A stretch of DNA of 64,000 nucleotides from Viscum album (Eukaryota; Streptophyta; Magnoliopsida; Santalales; Viscaceae): positions 1,054,001-1,118,000 of the forward strand of contig CAUJRU010000136.1 in NCBI GenBank assembly GCA_963277665.1, given 5' to 3'. Every line of letters starts with the position of its first letter. The stretch's first letter is position 1. The position numbers were made by a program, and so were the translations under genes. This document shows, piece after piece, positions 38,253-48,847 of this stretch. The notes beneath the pieces are model-generated. The model saw only the letters and a program-made list of their open reading frames with translations. It was not told the origin of the DNA and ran no database searches.

Positions 38253-41200
38253 CTATATATTTCCCACCACAACTTCAGGTTCACAATCAACTCTGACAAT
38301 TGAGCTGTTGGGGTCATTATAAGTAATAAACAGATTGCTTCCAATTGCAGTAGGGATAGTGTCAACTTCATCATCACCATCATCAAAAACATGTCTGGGA
38401 TTTACTTTAATAATTACACCGAATTTAGGATGACGATGATCTTTGATATAAAAAACTTGTTTCACCGTTGATGCCAATACATATGGTTCATCGATGGCAA
38501 GAGTGCTAGTCATGTCAATAACTCGAAATCCACAATCATCAATAAAGGTGTCGTGCCTCATCATTGAATCAAACCATTGACATTTCATCATCGTGACTCG
38601 ACCATGTGAGTAATAATCCAAAATTATTATTTTCTCCATGACAACATAATAAGAAACATTTTCAGAACAAGGTCTAGTGTCCGATGAACTGGCATAATAG
38701 TCTGTTGTGGCAGTTAGCATAACACCATTATGCTGTGTTTTCATTTTCTTGCTCGTTCAGTGATAATAAATTTGTATCCATTGATCACAAGTGATTTACA
38801 AGAACGAACCATGGTATTGGGACCAAAAGCCAAAGCTCTTATTTCCTCAGAAACAGAGTCTGTAGGAAAACTCGATACCTGAAATATAAACAAATAGTAA
38901 ACTTAATTAAATATTATTTTTATTTAGTTATTACAGAAATATTTTTACCTTCAATTTCAACCAAGCAGAAAACCCTTTGCAATGCAAAGTCTCCTTCTTT
39001 CTCAAAGATAAAGAACGATGCTTTCTATATATCAATTATTTATGTTCCCTGTAGATAAAAATAATAATAGTTTAACAAATATTTAAAATTACAAGAGATA
39101 AGATAAGAGATACATGTACAATTAACTTACTTGATATACTCATCGAACAAATCACACTTGAACAACACTGTGCGATGTGCCATCTCTCTCTCTTCAAGGC
39201 TTAATGTTGTCAATGTATATGATCCCGAAATTCCTCCTGTCTGAGGAAGTGATGGAAAACTGGGTTCAATTTGCCCATACTGTTCTTCTTCATTTCTCAT
39301 TGGTCCGTTTATTCTCGTAGTATGATCAGAGAAATACATTGGGCAGAAATCCATACATTCTTGAGCCAAGTAACCATTCACAATAGAACCTTCGAGATAA
39401 TTCTTGTTCCGAACATATGATTTCAATGTGCACATGTTTCTTTCAGTTGGATGAATCCCACGGAAAGCAACGGGTCCTCCAAGAAGTATTTCGGTCGGAA
39501 GATGGACAGTCAGATGCAACATGCATGTAAAAAATGATGGAGGGAATATTTTCTCTAACTCACACAAAATTAATGGTTTCTCTGCCAACAGTTTTTACAT
39601 GAGGGGTTTAGATAACCTCTTAGCACAAAGATCTCTAAACAAATAGCACAACCGAATAACTGAGACTCTAACATTATTGGACAAGAGATGACAGATTGCT
39701 ATTGGAATCAACTCATGCAAAAGCACGTGATAATCACGAGTCTTCAAAGATTTCAACTTCAACTCCTTTTTGTTGACCCGTTTTGATATATTGCTTGAAT
39801 AGCCATCTGGAACTTTAATAGTCTCTAGCACATCCAGAAATTGATTTTTTCAGCATGATTCATCACATAAGAAGCACATGGAACTTGCCATTTATTTTCA
39901 CTGATACAGACAGGATGCAATTCTGGTCTGATCCCCCAATCTACCAAGTCGCGCCCAGATCGTAAATCATCTTTTGTCTTCCCCTTGACATTTAGAAGAA
40001 TCGAAAGAAACATTTAACATATATTCTATTCAATGTGCATTACGTCTAAGCAATGACGTAACAAGTTGGTTGACCAATATGACAACTCAAAGAATATAAA
40101 CTTCTTATTCCAATTGTAACAGGTATCATTGGAAACATTTTTCCTCTTTCTAGATTTCATTACACTCTTCCCAAATGAATAATTGAAATCTTTCAATTCA
40201 TTAAGAACATCAGTTCCAGACATATGCTGAGTTGGATCGTCATTCTCCATGGTATTATCAAATCTTCGATGATTGTTTCTATATGGATGGTTCATTGGCA
40301 AGAATTGTCGATGTCCCATAAAACTAAAACTATGAAGATATTTCAGTCTTCTCGATCGAGTATTCTTCATACAAACAGGACATGACAATTTTCCTTTTGT
40401 GCTCCATCCAGACATCATTGCATAAGCAGGAAAATCAATGATAGTCCACATAAGTGCAGCACGCATCTGAAATATGTCTTTCGAACATGCATCGTATGTG
40501 GGCACACCCACATCCCAAAGAAGTTTCAACTCTTTTATTAAAGGTTGCATGTATACATCTATATCATTGCCGGGATCAAAAGGGCCAGATATTAGTATAC
40601 TCAAGAAAGTGTAAGGCTTTTTCATACACAACCAAGGGGGAAGGTTAAAAATGTGTATGAAAATTGGCCATGTGCTGTGCGAAGTAAGCATCTGCCCAAA
40701 TGGATTAAAATCGTCACATGAAATACCCAGTCTCACATTATGCACGTCGGCTGCAAATTCAGGATATTGAGCATCAAATCTCTTCCATGCAAATCCATCT
40801 GCAGGGTGAACCAACTCTTCATTATTCTTTTTTCTCTCGGTGTCATGCCATTGCATTTTTACAGATATTTCATCAGACATGAAAAGGTTCTGTAATCTGG
40901 GGATCAATGGAAAGTGCCACATTACTTTTTGTGGCACACGAGATGGTGTTCCATCATCTTTTGGCTTCCATCGGGAGGTTCTGCATTGTATACAATCATT
41001 TCTTTCAGCATTTTCCTCCCAAAATAAGCTGCAATCATTCGGGCAAGCATGATTTTTTTTTGAGAATCCATCTTCATCAACCAACTTCCATGCCATATAG
41101 TGGTTTGAGGGAATATCTGCATCATCTGGAAGTAAGTCCTCCAATAAGGTAAGAATGTAATCAATTGCAGTATTTGAAATCCCATACATAGTTTTCCCAT

Positions 41201-41687
41201 GAAACAATCGGATTAAAAATTCCAACTTTTTCATTTTATCACATTGCCGATATACTGAAGTCGTCGCAACATCATTCAATTTTTTCACCCTATCAACATC
41301 ATCATTTTCATTGGACGCATCATGTATGCTTATATCGAAATCTTGTTGGCTGGACATCCTTTCCTTCTCATGATGTCGAATAAATGGAAACCAATCATAT
41401 TTCAAACTCTCCAATTCAGTCCTCTCATTTGGATCATCAACATTTTGAGATTCCATTTTCTCTCCATTGTGATACCACACATAATAGTTCGTTTGGAAAC
41501 AATATTTGGTTATATGATAGCTAACTGCTTCATGGCCCAACCAAGGTCTTCCAACACAATTAAAACATGGGCAGTGTAAGCAACCACTATCTGAAGCCTT
41601 GTCAAATGCAAAATCTATAATGCTTTTCAAATTATTTTGAAAATCAGTTGAAATCCGATCAGTTTCGTACATCCAACTTCTATCCAT
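38253..41687 (-). pseudogene. TNP2-like CACTA transposase, broken
   Basis: The first open part, 41687-40026, encodes 553 residues starting MDRSWMYETDR, the transposase-associated N-terminal domain with a Cys-rich CLHCPCFNCVG segment (about residues 36-46). It runs into the TNP2/Transposase_21 region (about residues 320-553), with NPFGQM, WPIFIHIFNLPPWLCMK and LSCPVCM. At LDVMHIE the frame meets TAG (40026-40028) and TAA (40014-40016), then continues in frame as LLNVKGKTKDDLRSGRDL. A frameshift near 39848 and a TAA at 39595-39597 follow. The next part (39588-39131) matches DUF4218, with FPPSFFTCMLHLTVHLP and SYVRNKNYLEGSI. Likely introns are 39130-39049 and 38948-38879. The last exon, 38878-38253, carries a DUF4216-like segment (KCQWFDSMM, PYVLASTVKQVFYIKD) after another frameshift near 38742. 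Cannot make full transposase. Confidence 0.8.
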
Positions 41688-42036
41688 TCTATAAAAAATG
41701 GCAATAAGTCATTTCAAAGCAATTAAATAATATTAAAGTTTAATCAAAAAAATATTTACGCAAATGACAATTGTTTACTCTATATAAAAGCATAACTGAC
41801 ACATTACTCTATATGAGAATCATATTAAAAAATAAAAAAAAATACAGTGTATATAAGAAAATAAGATACAAAATTTCTAATGCCTATATTCAAGGATTGA
41901 CCAGTAAGATATTGGAAGTGGATCAAGGAATACATAATCCTTAAGGGTCTTGTTGGGAGTATATGAGTTTTATACTTTAACTTCTTCAAGTAGATCAGGA
42001 TGAGGAGTAGGATGAGGATCATGGGAGTGGAGGGAC

Positions 42037-42210
42037 TGTCCAAGGGGGTGTGGTGTGTCCAGGGGGTGCGGGGTGTCTAGGGGTGGTGGGGCCGTCTGGG
42101 GGGTCGGAGGTGTCCAGGGGGTGGGGGCTGTCTAGGGGGGTCGGGGTGTCCAGGTGGGCGGGCTGTCCATGGGGGTGGTCAGGTTTTCCAAGGGGGTCGG
42201 GGTGTATAGG
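42037..42210 (-). repeat. G-rich minisatellite in the CACTA leader
   Basis: About nine tandem units of 17-20 bp on the plus strand with the form TGTCCAGGGGGTGGGGG, the spacer varying between tgtcca, tgtcta and cgtctg. It lies between the element terminus and the TNP2 start codon, in the presumed 5' leader, so the element's own RNA would carry the C-rich strand. The DNA plus strand has many G-runs of three to six and could fold into G-quadruplexes. The minus-strand Pro/His/Asp frame (42019-42240) is a by-product of the repeat. Confidence 0.8.
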
Positions 42211-42240
42211 TATATTTATATGAAAAGAATACCCCCACAA

Positions 42241-43550
42241 TAATCATGCAGCCTTGTCATTAGTCTAAACCCCTAGAACACATAAAAGAAGCTAGTATGG
42301 ACATTTACTAAAATATTTAACACCATACGAATGGAAATACACTCTAAATATAGTTTGAGAGGATATAATTGTGTGTGTGAAAAAAATGATATTAAATCAA
42401 TTTAAATGAATATGGAACAAATGAGGGTTTATAATACACTAAGAGTACCTCAAACAATCCAAACCACTGTAGCACCACATATTCAACATCAAGAAACAGG
42501 ACATGGAAATCTTACCTACGTCTTTACTGATGACCACCTAATTGGAACACTCTATTTATGGTTCTTGAACACAAGGAACAAACAATGTTTGGTCTCTACC
42601 AACTCAATCACCCCTTGTAGATCATAATATCGTTTCCCCTTATACTAAAATGGTCTCACTGGAAGCTACTATTAATACCGGACCTAAACCATTCATTCTC
42701 CATAAAAAATAATCAAAGAACCATCAGAGGTATCTCTCATATAACCAAAACCATTTTTATCTATGATGTAACGAAATTCACAAGAATAACTTTTATTCAA
42801 TAACCTTTTTGTATATAATGTGCATCAACAATGGTTTAATTATATGGTTCATCACATTCCAATTTATTAATCACCCATACATGATAAAAATTGAACATTG
42901 ACTTTCATTTAATTACAACCATCATATTTCATTTAATTCATAACAAGCATAGAAGCATGGAAATTAGAATCTAATAACTTTAATTAGTCCCCAAAACTTT
43001 TTAATAAATTTAACATGAAAAATAAAACACTTTGAAATCTAAATAATCACTATGAAGTAAAATGAGCTTGGAATTCTATTGCACAAGTAAAAACACTCAA
43101 CGATGGAATATATGAAAAGAATATTAATATAAATTATTAAAACAAGATAATAAAGTAACAATGAATGTTAAAACTAAACATGTGATTGAATTTTATAACA
43201 TATACTAAAAATTTCTTAGTAATGAAACATGAAAGGCACATCAAAAAATTAGACAACTGTCTAATGCAATATATATGGGCTGGAATATGCATGGAATGTC
43301 AATAAAGAACGGAAACATAAATTGGGCTGGAATAGAAATTCGGCTGGAATATGAGAATAGAAATTGGTCTCATCCCACATCAAAATCGAAACTAAAAACT
43401 AAGAAAATACCTCAGCCTTGGATTGGATGGAGGAAGAGAACCCGAAGCACCTCCAAAATCACCTCCAAAATCGCCCAAGCACTCCCGTTTAGGGCTCTGG
43501 ATCGTGAATGGGGGATAGGATCGGCTACTGCCAATTTGGGGGAAAGTTTT
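42241..43550. other. CACTA 5' leader, no gene seen
   Basis: Lies between the subterminal repeats and the minisatellite. The plus-strand frames 42406-42627 and 43275-43565 run antisense to the element, one into the subterminal repeats, and match no family I know. Confidence 0.5.
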
Positions 43551-43842
43551 CCCAACGGTTTTTAAAAACCGTTGGTATATAACTCTATCCCAAACCTATA
43601 CCAACGGTTCAATGAGAACTGTTGGTAAAAGGTCACCGAAATACCACTTTTTCCAACGGTTCTCATTGAACCGTTGGTAAAAACACCCCTATTCCAACAT
43701 TTGTGATGAACCGTTGGTAAGAGCTTCCAAAAACCCATCTATACCAACGGTTATCAGAAACCGTTGGTATAGATGGCTATTTCCAACGGTTTAGTAAACC
43801 GTTGGGATATAAGTGTTGGGAAAACTCTGTTTTCCAGTAGTG
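43551..43842. repeat. CACTA terminus with subterminal repeats
   Basis: CCAACGGTT and its complement AACCGTTGG occur many times as inverted pairs, for example 43552-43575, 43601-43625, 43652-43677, 43743-43775 and 43782-43805. These are the expected binding sites for a TNPA-type protein. The last 28 bp, ending TTTTCCAGTAGTG at 43842, are the terminal inverted repeat in reverse. Confidence 0.85.
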
Positions 43843-45063
43843 ATCCCATTATAATTATAAAATTATATTATATTTATAATAATGGATTTAAAATACCATT
43901 TGGATGAAGATATGTGGAGAGTGATCAAGAAATGAACTTGAACATGAAAGGAAATTAAAGGAGAAGATGGAGAGAAATTGCCTCTTAAATCCTCCTCTTG
44001 AGATCCTCCATAAGAAATCTAGGATTGGTCTTTTGATGAGACCAGAAGCCCTTGAACGTGGGAGAGGGGCTAGGGAGGATGTTTTGGTAGAGTTTAGATA
44101 AATATTGTAGCATGATAGGTGTGAGGAAATGAGGGTGTGAAGGGTGGATTTTATAGTGCAGGGGAGAGGGGATTCCTTGATAAAAAATTCATTAGTTTAT
44201 TATTTCTTCACAAGTCAAGGAATAGTGAGTATTCTATGACAAAGAAGAGTAATTTTATCATGTGATCCCGAACCATGTGGTCTTACATCAGCAGAACATC
44301 ACACATGACTCTGTAATTAGCTTATTTAGTTTATTTTTGTAAATTACGGTATTTCTCTATTCATCAAAAATTCGAGTATATCAGAAAAGTCCCAAAAATT
44401 TACCCAAAACATTTTTTGACATGTAGAATCCAAAAATGAAATCCATTTTTCAAAAATAATTTTCTAAATATTCTTAATTTAAAATTTAATTAAAATCATA
44501 ATTTACTTAAAAAACAGTTTTTAAAAATTTAAACTGATTTTATAGTGCTTTCAAAAATTATGTAGGGTCATATAAATTTACCAAAAAACTATAAGACATT
44601 GATTTGATAATTAATGAACACATTTTAAGAAAATAATTTTTCTTTTAAATTAACTAATTAATTAAAATTATTTATTTATGACTTACTAAATAACAACACG
44701 TTTACTAAGGTCAAATTGTCACTTTCTAAGATGTCTAAATTTTATTTAATTATTGATGGGTAAAGTTACTCTTATGTTGGATGATTTACTATTAATAAGG
44801 GTCATATTACTATTTATAAGGCTGTGTTACTATTCATAAGGGTATATTACTATTCACCAAAAATTATTTTTGTTTTATTAGACTCCAAAAATCATCTTGA
44901 AAACAACCGTGTATGTCAGATTTTCGAAATTCAAAACATAGAAGTGAAAAAATTATGTTTAAAGTTCAATTAGCAATTATTAGTTCATTATGTTGTGTTT
45001 TTATGTGATTTTATGACATAATTATAAAAAGGGAATTTCCATTGAAAACTTTGGGTCCTAACA
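43843..45063 (-). repeat. Old gypsy element, left LTR, inner part
   Basis: Aligns with 61699-62255 from ATCCCATT onward (shared GATCAAGAAATGAACTTGAAC, CCTCCTCTTGAGAT, GAGAGGGGCTAGGGAGGAT) and then continues 661 bp beyond the point where the right LTR is cut. On the minus strand it starts TGTTAGGACCCAAAG (45063), next to the polypurine tract. A TATAAAAT box lies on the minus strand at 44148-44155, with the C-rich run CCCCTCTCCCCTGCAC upstream. LTR sequence equivalent to 61049-61698 is absent on this side. Confidence 0.8.
44148..44155 (-). promoter_or_regulatory. TATA box of the old gypsy LTR
   Basis: TATAAAAT on the minus strand after a C-rich stretch; conserved in the other LTR at 62003-62010. 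This position and pairing support a promoter role for the old element. Confidence 0.5.
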
Positions 45064-45079
45064 TTCTTCCCCCCTTAAG
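45064..45079 (-). other. Old gypsy polypurine tract
   Basis: Minus-strand CTTAAGGGGGGAAGAA directly before the LTR start, closely similar to TAAAGGGGGGAAGGA in the younger gypsy element (53419-53433). Confidence 0.8.
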
Positions 45080-45103
45080 AAATTTCGCCCCCGAAATTTC
45101 ACT

Positions 45104-46645
45104 TTACACAAACAGGTGAGGGTGTTTCTCCTTCATTGCCTCTTCTACTTCCCAATTTTCTTCCTCAAACTTATGGTTCCTCCAAAACACTTTGACAAGA
45201 TGGGTTTTCTTGTTGCGTAGAACCTTATCTCTCTGATCCATAATCTTTACTAGCTGCTCCTCATAGGAGAGATCATCTTCCAGCTGCACCACCTCTGAGT
45301 TTAGTACATGTGAGGGGTCTGGTATGTACTTTCTCAGTAGTGATACATAAAACACATCATGAACTTGAGCCATCTTCAGTGGAAGTTCAAGACAATAGAC
45401 CACAACACCTATCCGGTCAAGGATCTTAAAGGGGCTAATATACCTTTGGATTAGCTTCCCTTTCTTCTTGAATCGCATGACACTCTTCCATGGATATTTT
45501 CAAAGGAAGACTTTATCTCCAACGTCGAACTCCAAGTTCCTTTGATGGTTGTCCACATAGCTCTTTTTCCGACTTTGAGTAGCTTTGATGTGTTTCTGGA
45601 TGACTTGAATCTTCTCTGTCATCTCTTGAACAAGATCAGGTCCAAGTAGCTTTCTTTCTTCAACTTCATCCCAACAGGTTGGAGTTATACATCGCTTTCC
45701 ATATAGAGCTTTATATGGAGCAATCTAAATACCTGAGTAGAAGATATTTTTGTATGAGAACTCAACCAATTGGAGATGTTGATCCCAACCACATTTGAAT
45801 TGAAGAGAGAAGGCTCTTAACATATCTTCAAGTGTCTGAATAGTCCATTCAGATTGGCCATCAGTTTGGGGGTGATAGGTCATGCTGAAATTTAAATCAG
45901 TACTCAAAGCATATTGAAGGATCCTCCAGAATTTAGATGTGAACCTTGGATCACAATCAAAGACAATTGATAGTGGAACACCATGCAGTCTCACCACATC
46001 CTTCACATATATCGTTGAATGTTTTTCAAGTGGTTTATCTTCTTGAATAGCGATAAAATTGGAACTCTTGGTGAGTCGGTCTACCACAAACCATATCACA
46101 TTATTTTCATTTGATGTCTTTAGGAGACCCGTGAGAAATTCCATAGTAACATTTTCTCATTTCCACATGGTTATAGGCAATGGTTGCATCATACCATTGT
46201 AATTTTTTCTCTTATCATAACCTGATCACATACCAAGCACCTTGATATATATTACACAATCTCCTTCTTCATGTTTTCCCACCATAAGTGTTCCTGGAGA
46301 TCACGTTACATCTTGGTACTCCCCAGATGGATAGAGAAATTTGAGCTATTTCCATTGTCCAATAGATCCTTCTTTATCCCAGGTGATGAAGGTACACCAA
46401 TCCGCGTTCCAAACCGAATCACACCATCATCGTCGATATGGAACTCTTTCAGCTTCCCTTCCTTTACTGCATTCACCTTCTTTTGGATCTCCATATCATA
46501 CCTTTGTGCTTCCTTAATCTTTTCCTGGATGGATGGCTTCACAATGATTTGGTCAAGGTAGGATGTATCCCCTACCCTTATAGTTTCCAAATCCATTATT
46601 TTCATATCCAAGAAGATAGGGTCTTTCTCAATCTGCCACATGGAT
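45104..46645 (-). pseudogene. Old gypsy integrase with chromodomain-like end, broken
   Basis: Minus-strand pieces in order: 46641-46306 links from RNase H into the integrase zinc-binding region (NFSIHLGSTKM, where gypsy elements usually have SxHPGxxKM). 46144-45725 holds the integrase core with DRLTKSSNF (first Asp), FDCDPRFTSKFW (second Asp, where SDRDPRF is usual) and DGQSEWTIQTLED (Glu). 45478-45104 is the C-terminal part with GKLIQRYISPFKIL and VFYVSLLRKY, ending VKVFWRNHKFEEENWEVEE, which has the W...EE.tWE pattern of the chromodomain-like tail. Stops and shifts separate the pieces, the worst between 46305-46145 and 45724-45479. The upstream half of the polyprotein lies beyond the inserted element, at 57002 onward. 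Confidence 0.85.
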
Positions 46646-46650
46646 AGAGT
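46646..46650. other. Target-site duplication, left copy (AGAGT)
   Basis: AGAGT immediately before the LTR start at 46651; the identical five bases follow the other LTR at 56997-57001. A 5-bp duplication is normal for gypsy integrases. Confidence 0.95.
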
Positions 46651-48072
46651 TGTAACATCCCAAGTAAGTAATGAATAATAGATATTTTTATCTATGTCTA
46701 TTAATGATTAAGATAGTGTTATAGAGGCTTAAAATGAAAATAAATACAATCTTATGCATGGAATACACTAATATTCTTAAAAGATTGTTTTACTGCCTTT
46801 TGATGGCAAACCATTTTTGAATCTATATTTTGACAATTTTATAAACTATGTTTGTCAAAATAAACTTATCCTTTATGATTGGGACATCAAAATTTACCTT
46901 GTGTGAATTTTTGGTATTTTTCTGACAATGTTCATTTTTTAATGAATAGTGAAAAATACTGCATTTTACATCAAAACTGCTTTTTAATCTAATTTATTTA
47001 TATGATTAGATTATGTTTTGAATTGGTTTTGAAGTGAAATTAGAATATATTTTTACCATTTTATCCAATGGTGGTCATTCGAATCAATTTCACTTTGAAA
47101 TTAGACTTAAACTGGTGTCAATCTTTTGATACTTATTGTTTTGTAAAAACACGCTATTTGCTCTGGCAGCGGGAATTAATTATTAAATTAATTAATGTGA
47201 ATTATATGATTTGAATTTTGTAAAATAGACTTCATTTTTGAATTCTGAATATCAAATATATCTTAGGGTGAATTTTTGGTAATTTTCTGAAAAACTTCAA
47301 TTTTTGATGAATAGTGAAACCACTAAGTGGTAATCAAACAAACTAATTTTTCAGTTAAATGAAAGTTTACCACTAATTTTTATTGAATTTTGAAAATCCG
47401 ACATACATGGTTGTCATTACGAAGTAAAATGTGGTTCAATGTGATTAAAATAATTTTTTGGTGAATAGTAACTTATTAAGTTCTTAATCGCGATTAGTGG
47501 TAATTAGGGTAGTTTAAGGTATAAATAATGCTTTAATAATAGAAAATGACCTAGAAACATGTCCCAACCTTATTGGTTGTGTCATGGCCGACCACGAAAA
47601 GCCATGGGTCAACTTGGGGACCCCATGGAGACACTTTGGTTTGGAAATGACATAAATAACTTTTTATTAAATGTTAAAGTAAAAAATGACACAAACAAGA
47701 GATGTTTTACGAAAACAATTTTTACATGGGGTTATAAAGATCAGATTTTTGATTATAAATAGTCATTGGAAAGATAAAAAGATTTCATACATCATAGTAT
47801 TTTTTTTATGATTTTTAGACATTAAATAAATTAAATTATTTATGACATAATCACGATGCAGCGATGACATCATTATTTGATGATTTAAATAAAATGGAAA
47901 GATAATGTAAAATCTATGAACTACACATGTCCAAAACCAATTGGATGAGTGTATTTCGAACCCTTATCACCTTATCCACGAATTATATCAATGTGGGACC
48001 TTTTAAAACCGAAAATTTGTTTCAAATAAAGTAATATTTCTTTACTTTCCAAAAGTGCCCCTCGTCTCCTCT

Positions 48073-48079
48073 TATAAAA
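48073..48079 (+). promoter_or_regulatory. TATA box of the Tekay-like LTR
   Basis: CTTATAAAAGG follows the run AAAGTGCCCCTCGTCTCCT. The same block occurs at 54855 in the 3' LTR, at 63843 in the LTR at the window end and, changed, at 28788. It lies about 1.4 kb into the LTR, leaving some 2.1 kb of LTR as transcribed leader. Confidence 0.7.
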
Positions 48080-48403
48080 GGCTCCCACCTCTACCTCATT
48101 TCACACACTCCACAAGCCTTTGTCTCGGCCAACCCCTGCCCTTTTACTCTCTCCACATACCTCTACTCATCCCAGAGGATTACCTTTGGGAATAATCCTT
48201 TCAAAGGAAGCCTTTAGGCTCAAATCAAAAGGAGTTACACTTTTTAAGGTAATTCATTCTCTCATGTTCATTTGTTTTATTTTGCTTCTCCAACCCCCTA
48301 AACTCTTTTTATTTACTTATTTTGTAACAACACCAGTATCTTCAATATACTAGGATGTTGTTATAAGATATATTTGAGCTACACTCTCACACAACTACAT
48401 AAA

Positions 48404-48532
48404 ATGGTTAAAGAACATACGGTTTCGGTGGATGGCGAAATTCTGCCTCCCGAAACGATGATTGTTCAATACTCATTTAACCCCTTCAAAGGTGGACATT
48501 ATGATGTAACTATTTTTATATATGATATATAA
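48404..48532 (+). CDS. 42-codon LTR leader reading frame
   Basis: Starts MVKEHTVSVDGEILPPETM and ends VTIFIYDI, about 330 bp after the TATA box. The copy in the 3' LTR (55187-55315) has five base changes of which two change residues, and no stop. A diverged version with the same start position occurs at 29120-29242. No recognised domain. It could be a translated leader peptide, part of a spliced frame, or sequence kept for RNA structure. Not proven to be translated. Confidence 0.45.
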   Translation: MVKEHTVSVDGEILPPETMIVQYSFNPFKGGHYDVTIFIYDI

Positions 48533-48779
48533 TATGTTTATGTTTTCCTTAAGCTTCTGTTTTTTTCATTTTGGGCATACCTTTATGGTTTCCATTATGG
48601 GTAAACACGATATCTTCATTTTAGGAAGTGCGGACTACCGCCCCCTAAAAGTGATTTGATTCGTTAATACCATATGTGGGACATATAAAGGATGGAACTA
48701 TGATATTATATATGATATTATACTGGAATTATAATATACCTTTATATCATTATGATTCCATTCTATAAAATACGAAATA

Positions 48780-48847
48780 GAAATGAAAGTAGCGTTCATG
48801 TGTACGTACGGCTTACCGTCTCCATGAACGGTGCATTTCATTTCTTA
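48780..48847. other. LTR hairpin
   Basis: GAAATGAAAGTAGCGTTCATG and CATGAACGGTGCATTTCATTTC are near-perfect inverted repeats of about 21 bp separated by ~22 bases that themselves contain ACGG/CCGT. Present in both LTRs (55560-55627) and, eroded, at 10160-10250. Confidence 0.75.

Larger units (their letters stand above)
35454..43842 (-). mobile_element. CACTA (En/Spm) DNA transposon, both genes broken
   Basis: The right end (5' end in element orientation) is clear: read on the minus strand it starts CACTACTGGAAAACAGAG, followed by subterminal AACCGTTGG/CCAACGGTT motifs. A TNP2-like gene and a TNPA-like gene follow on the minus strand in the usual order. The left end is uncertain: CACTACTTCAAATCACATTTTCC at 35454 resembles the right terminus with several changes, but no subterminal motifs lie beside it. 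The 3-bp flanks (ggc on the left, atc on the right) do not match, so this is not a simple intact insertion. Either the left border was rebuilt by recombination, or the true left end has been lost. Confidence 0.75.

Noticed and set aside
40454..41579. Plus-strand frames and an overlapping minus frame within 40454-41579
   Set aside because: Antisense or shifted readings of the long TNP2-like frame.
42019..42240. Pro/Asp/His-rich 73-codon minus frame
   Set aside because: Product of the G-rich minisatellite; no family, and composition fully explained by the repeat.
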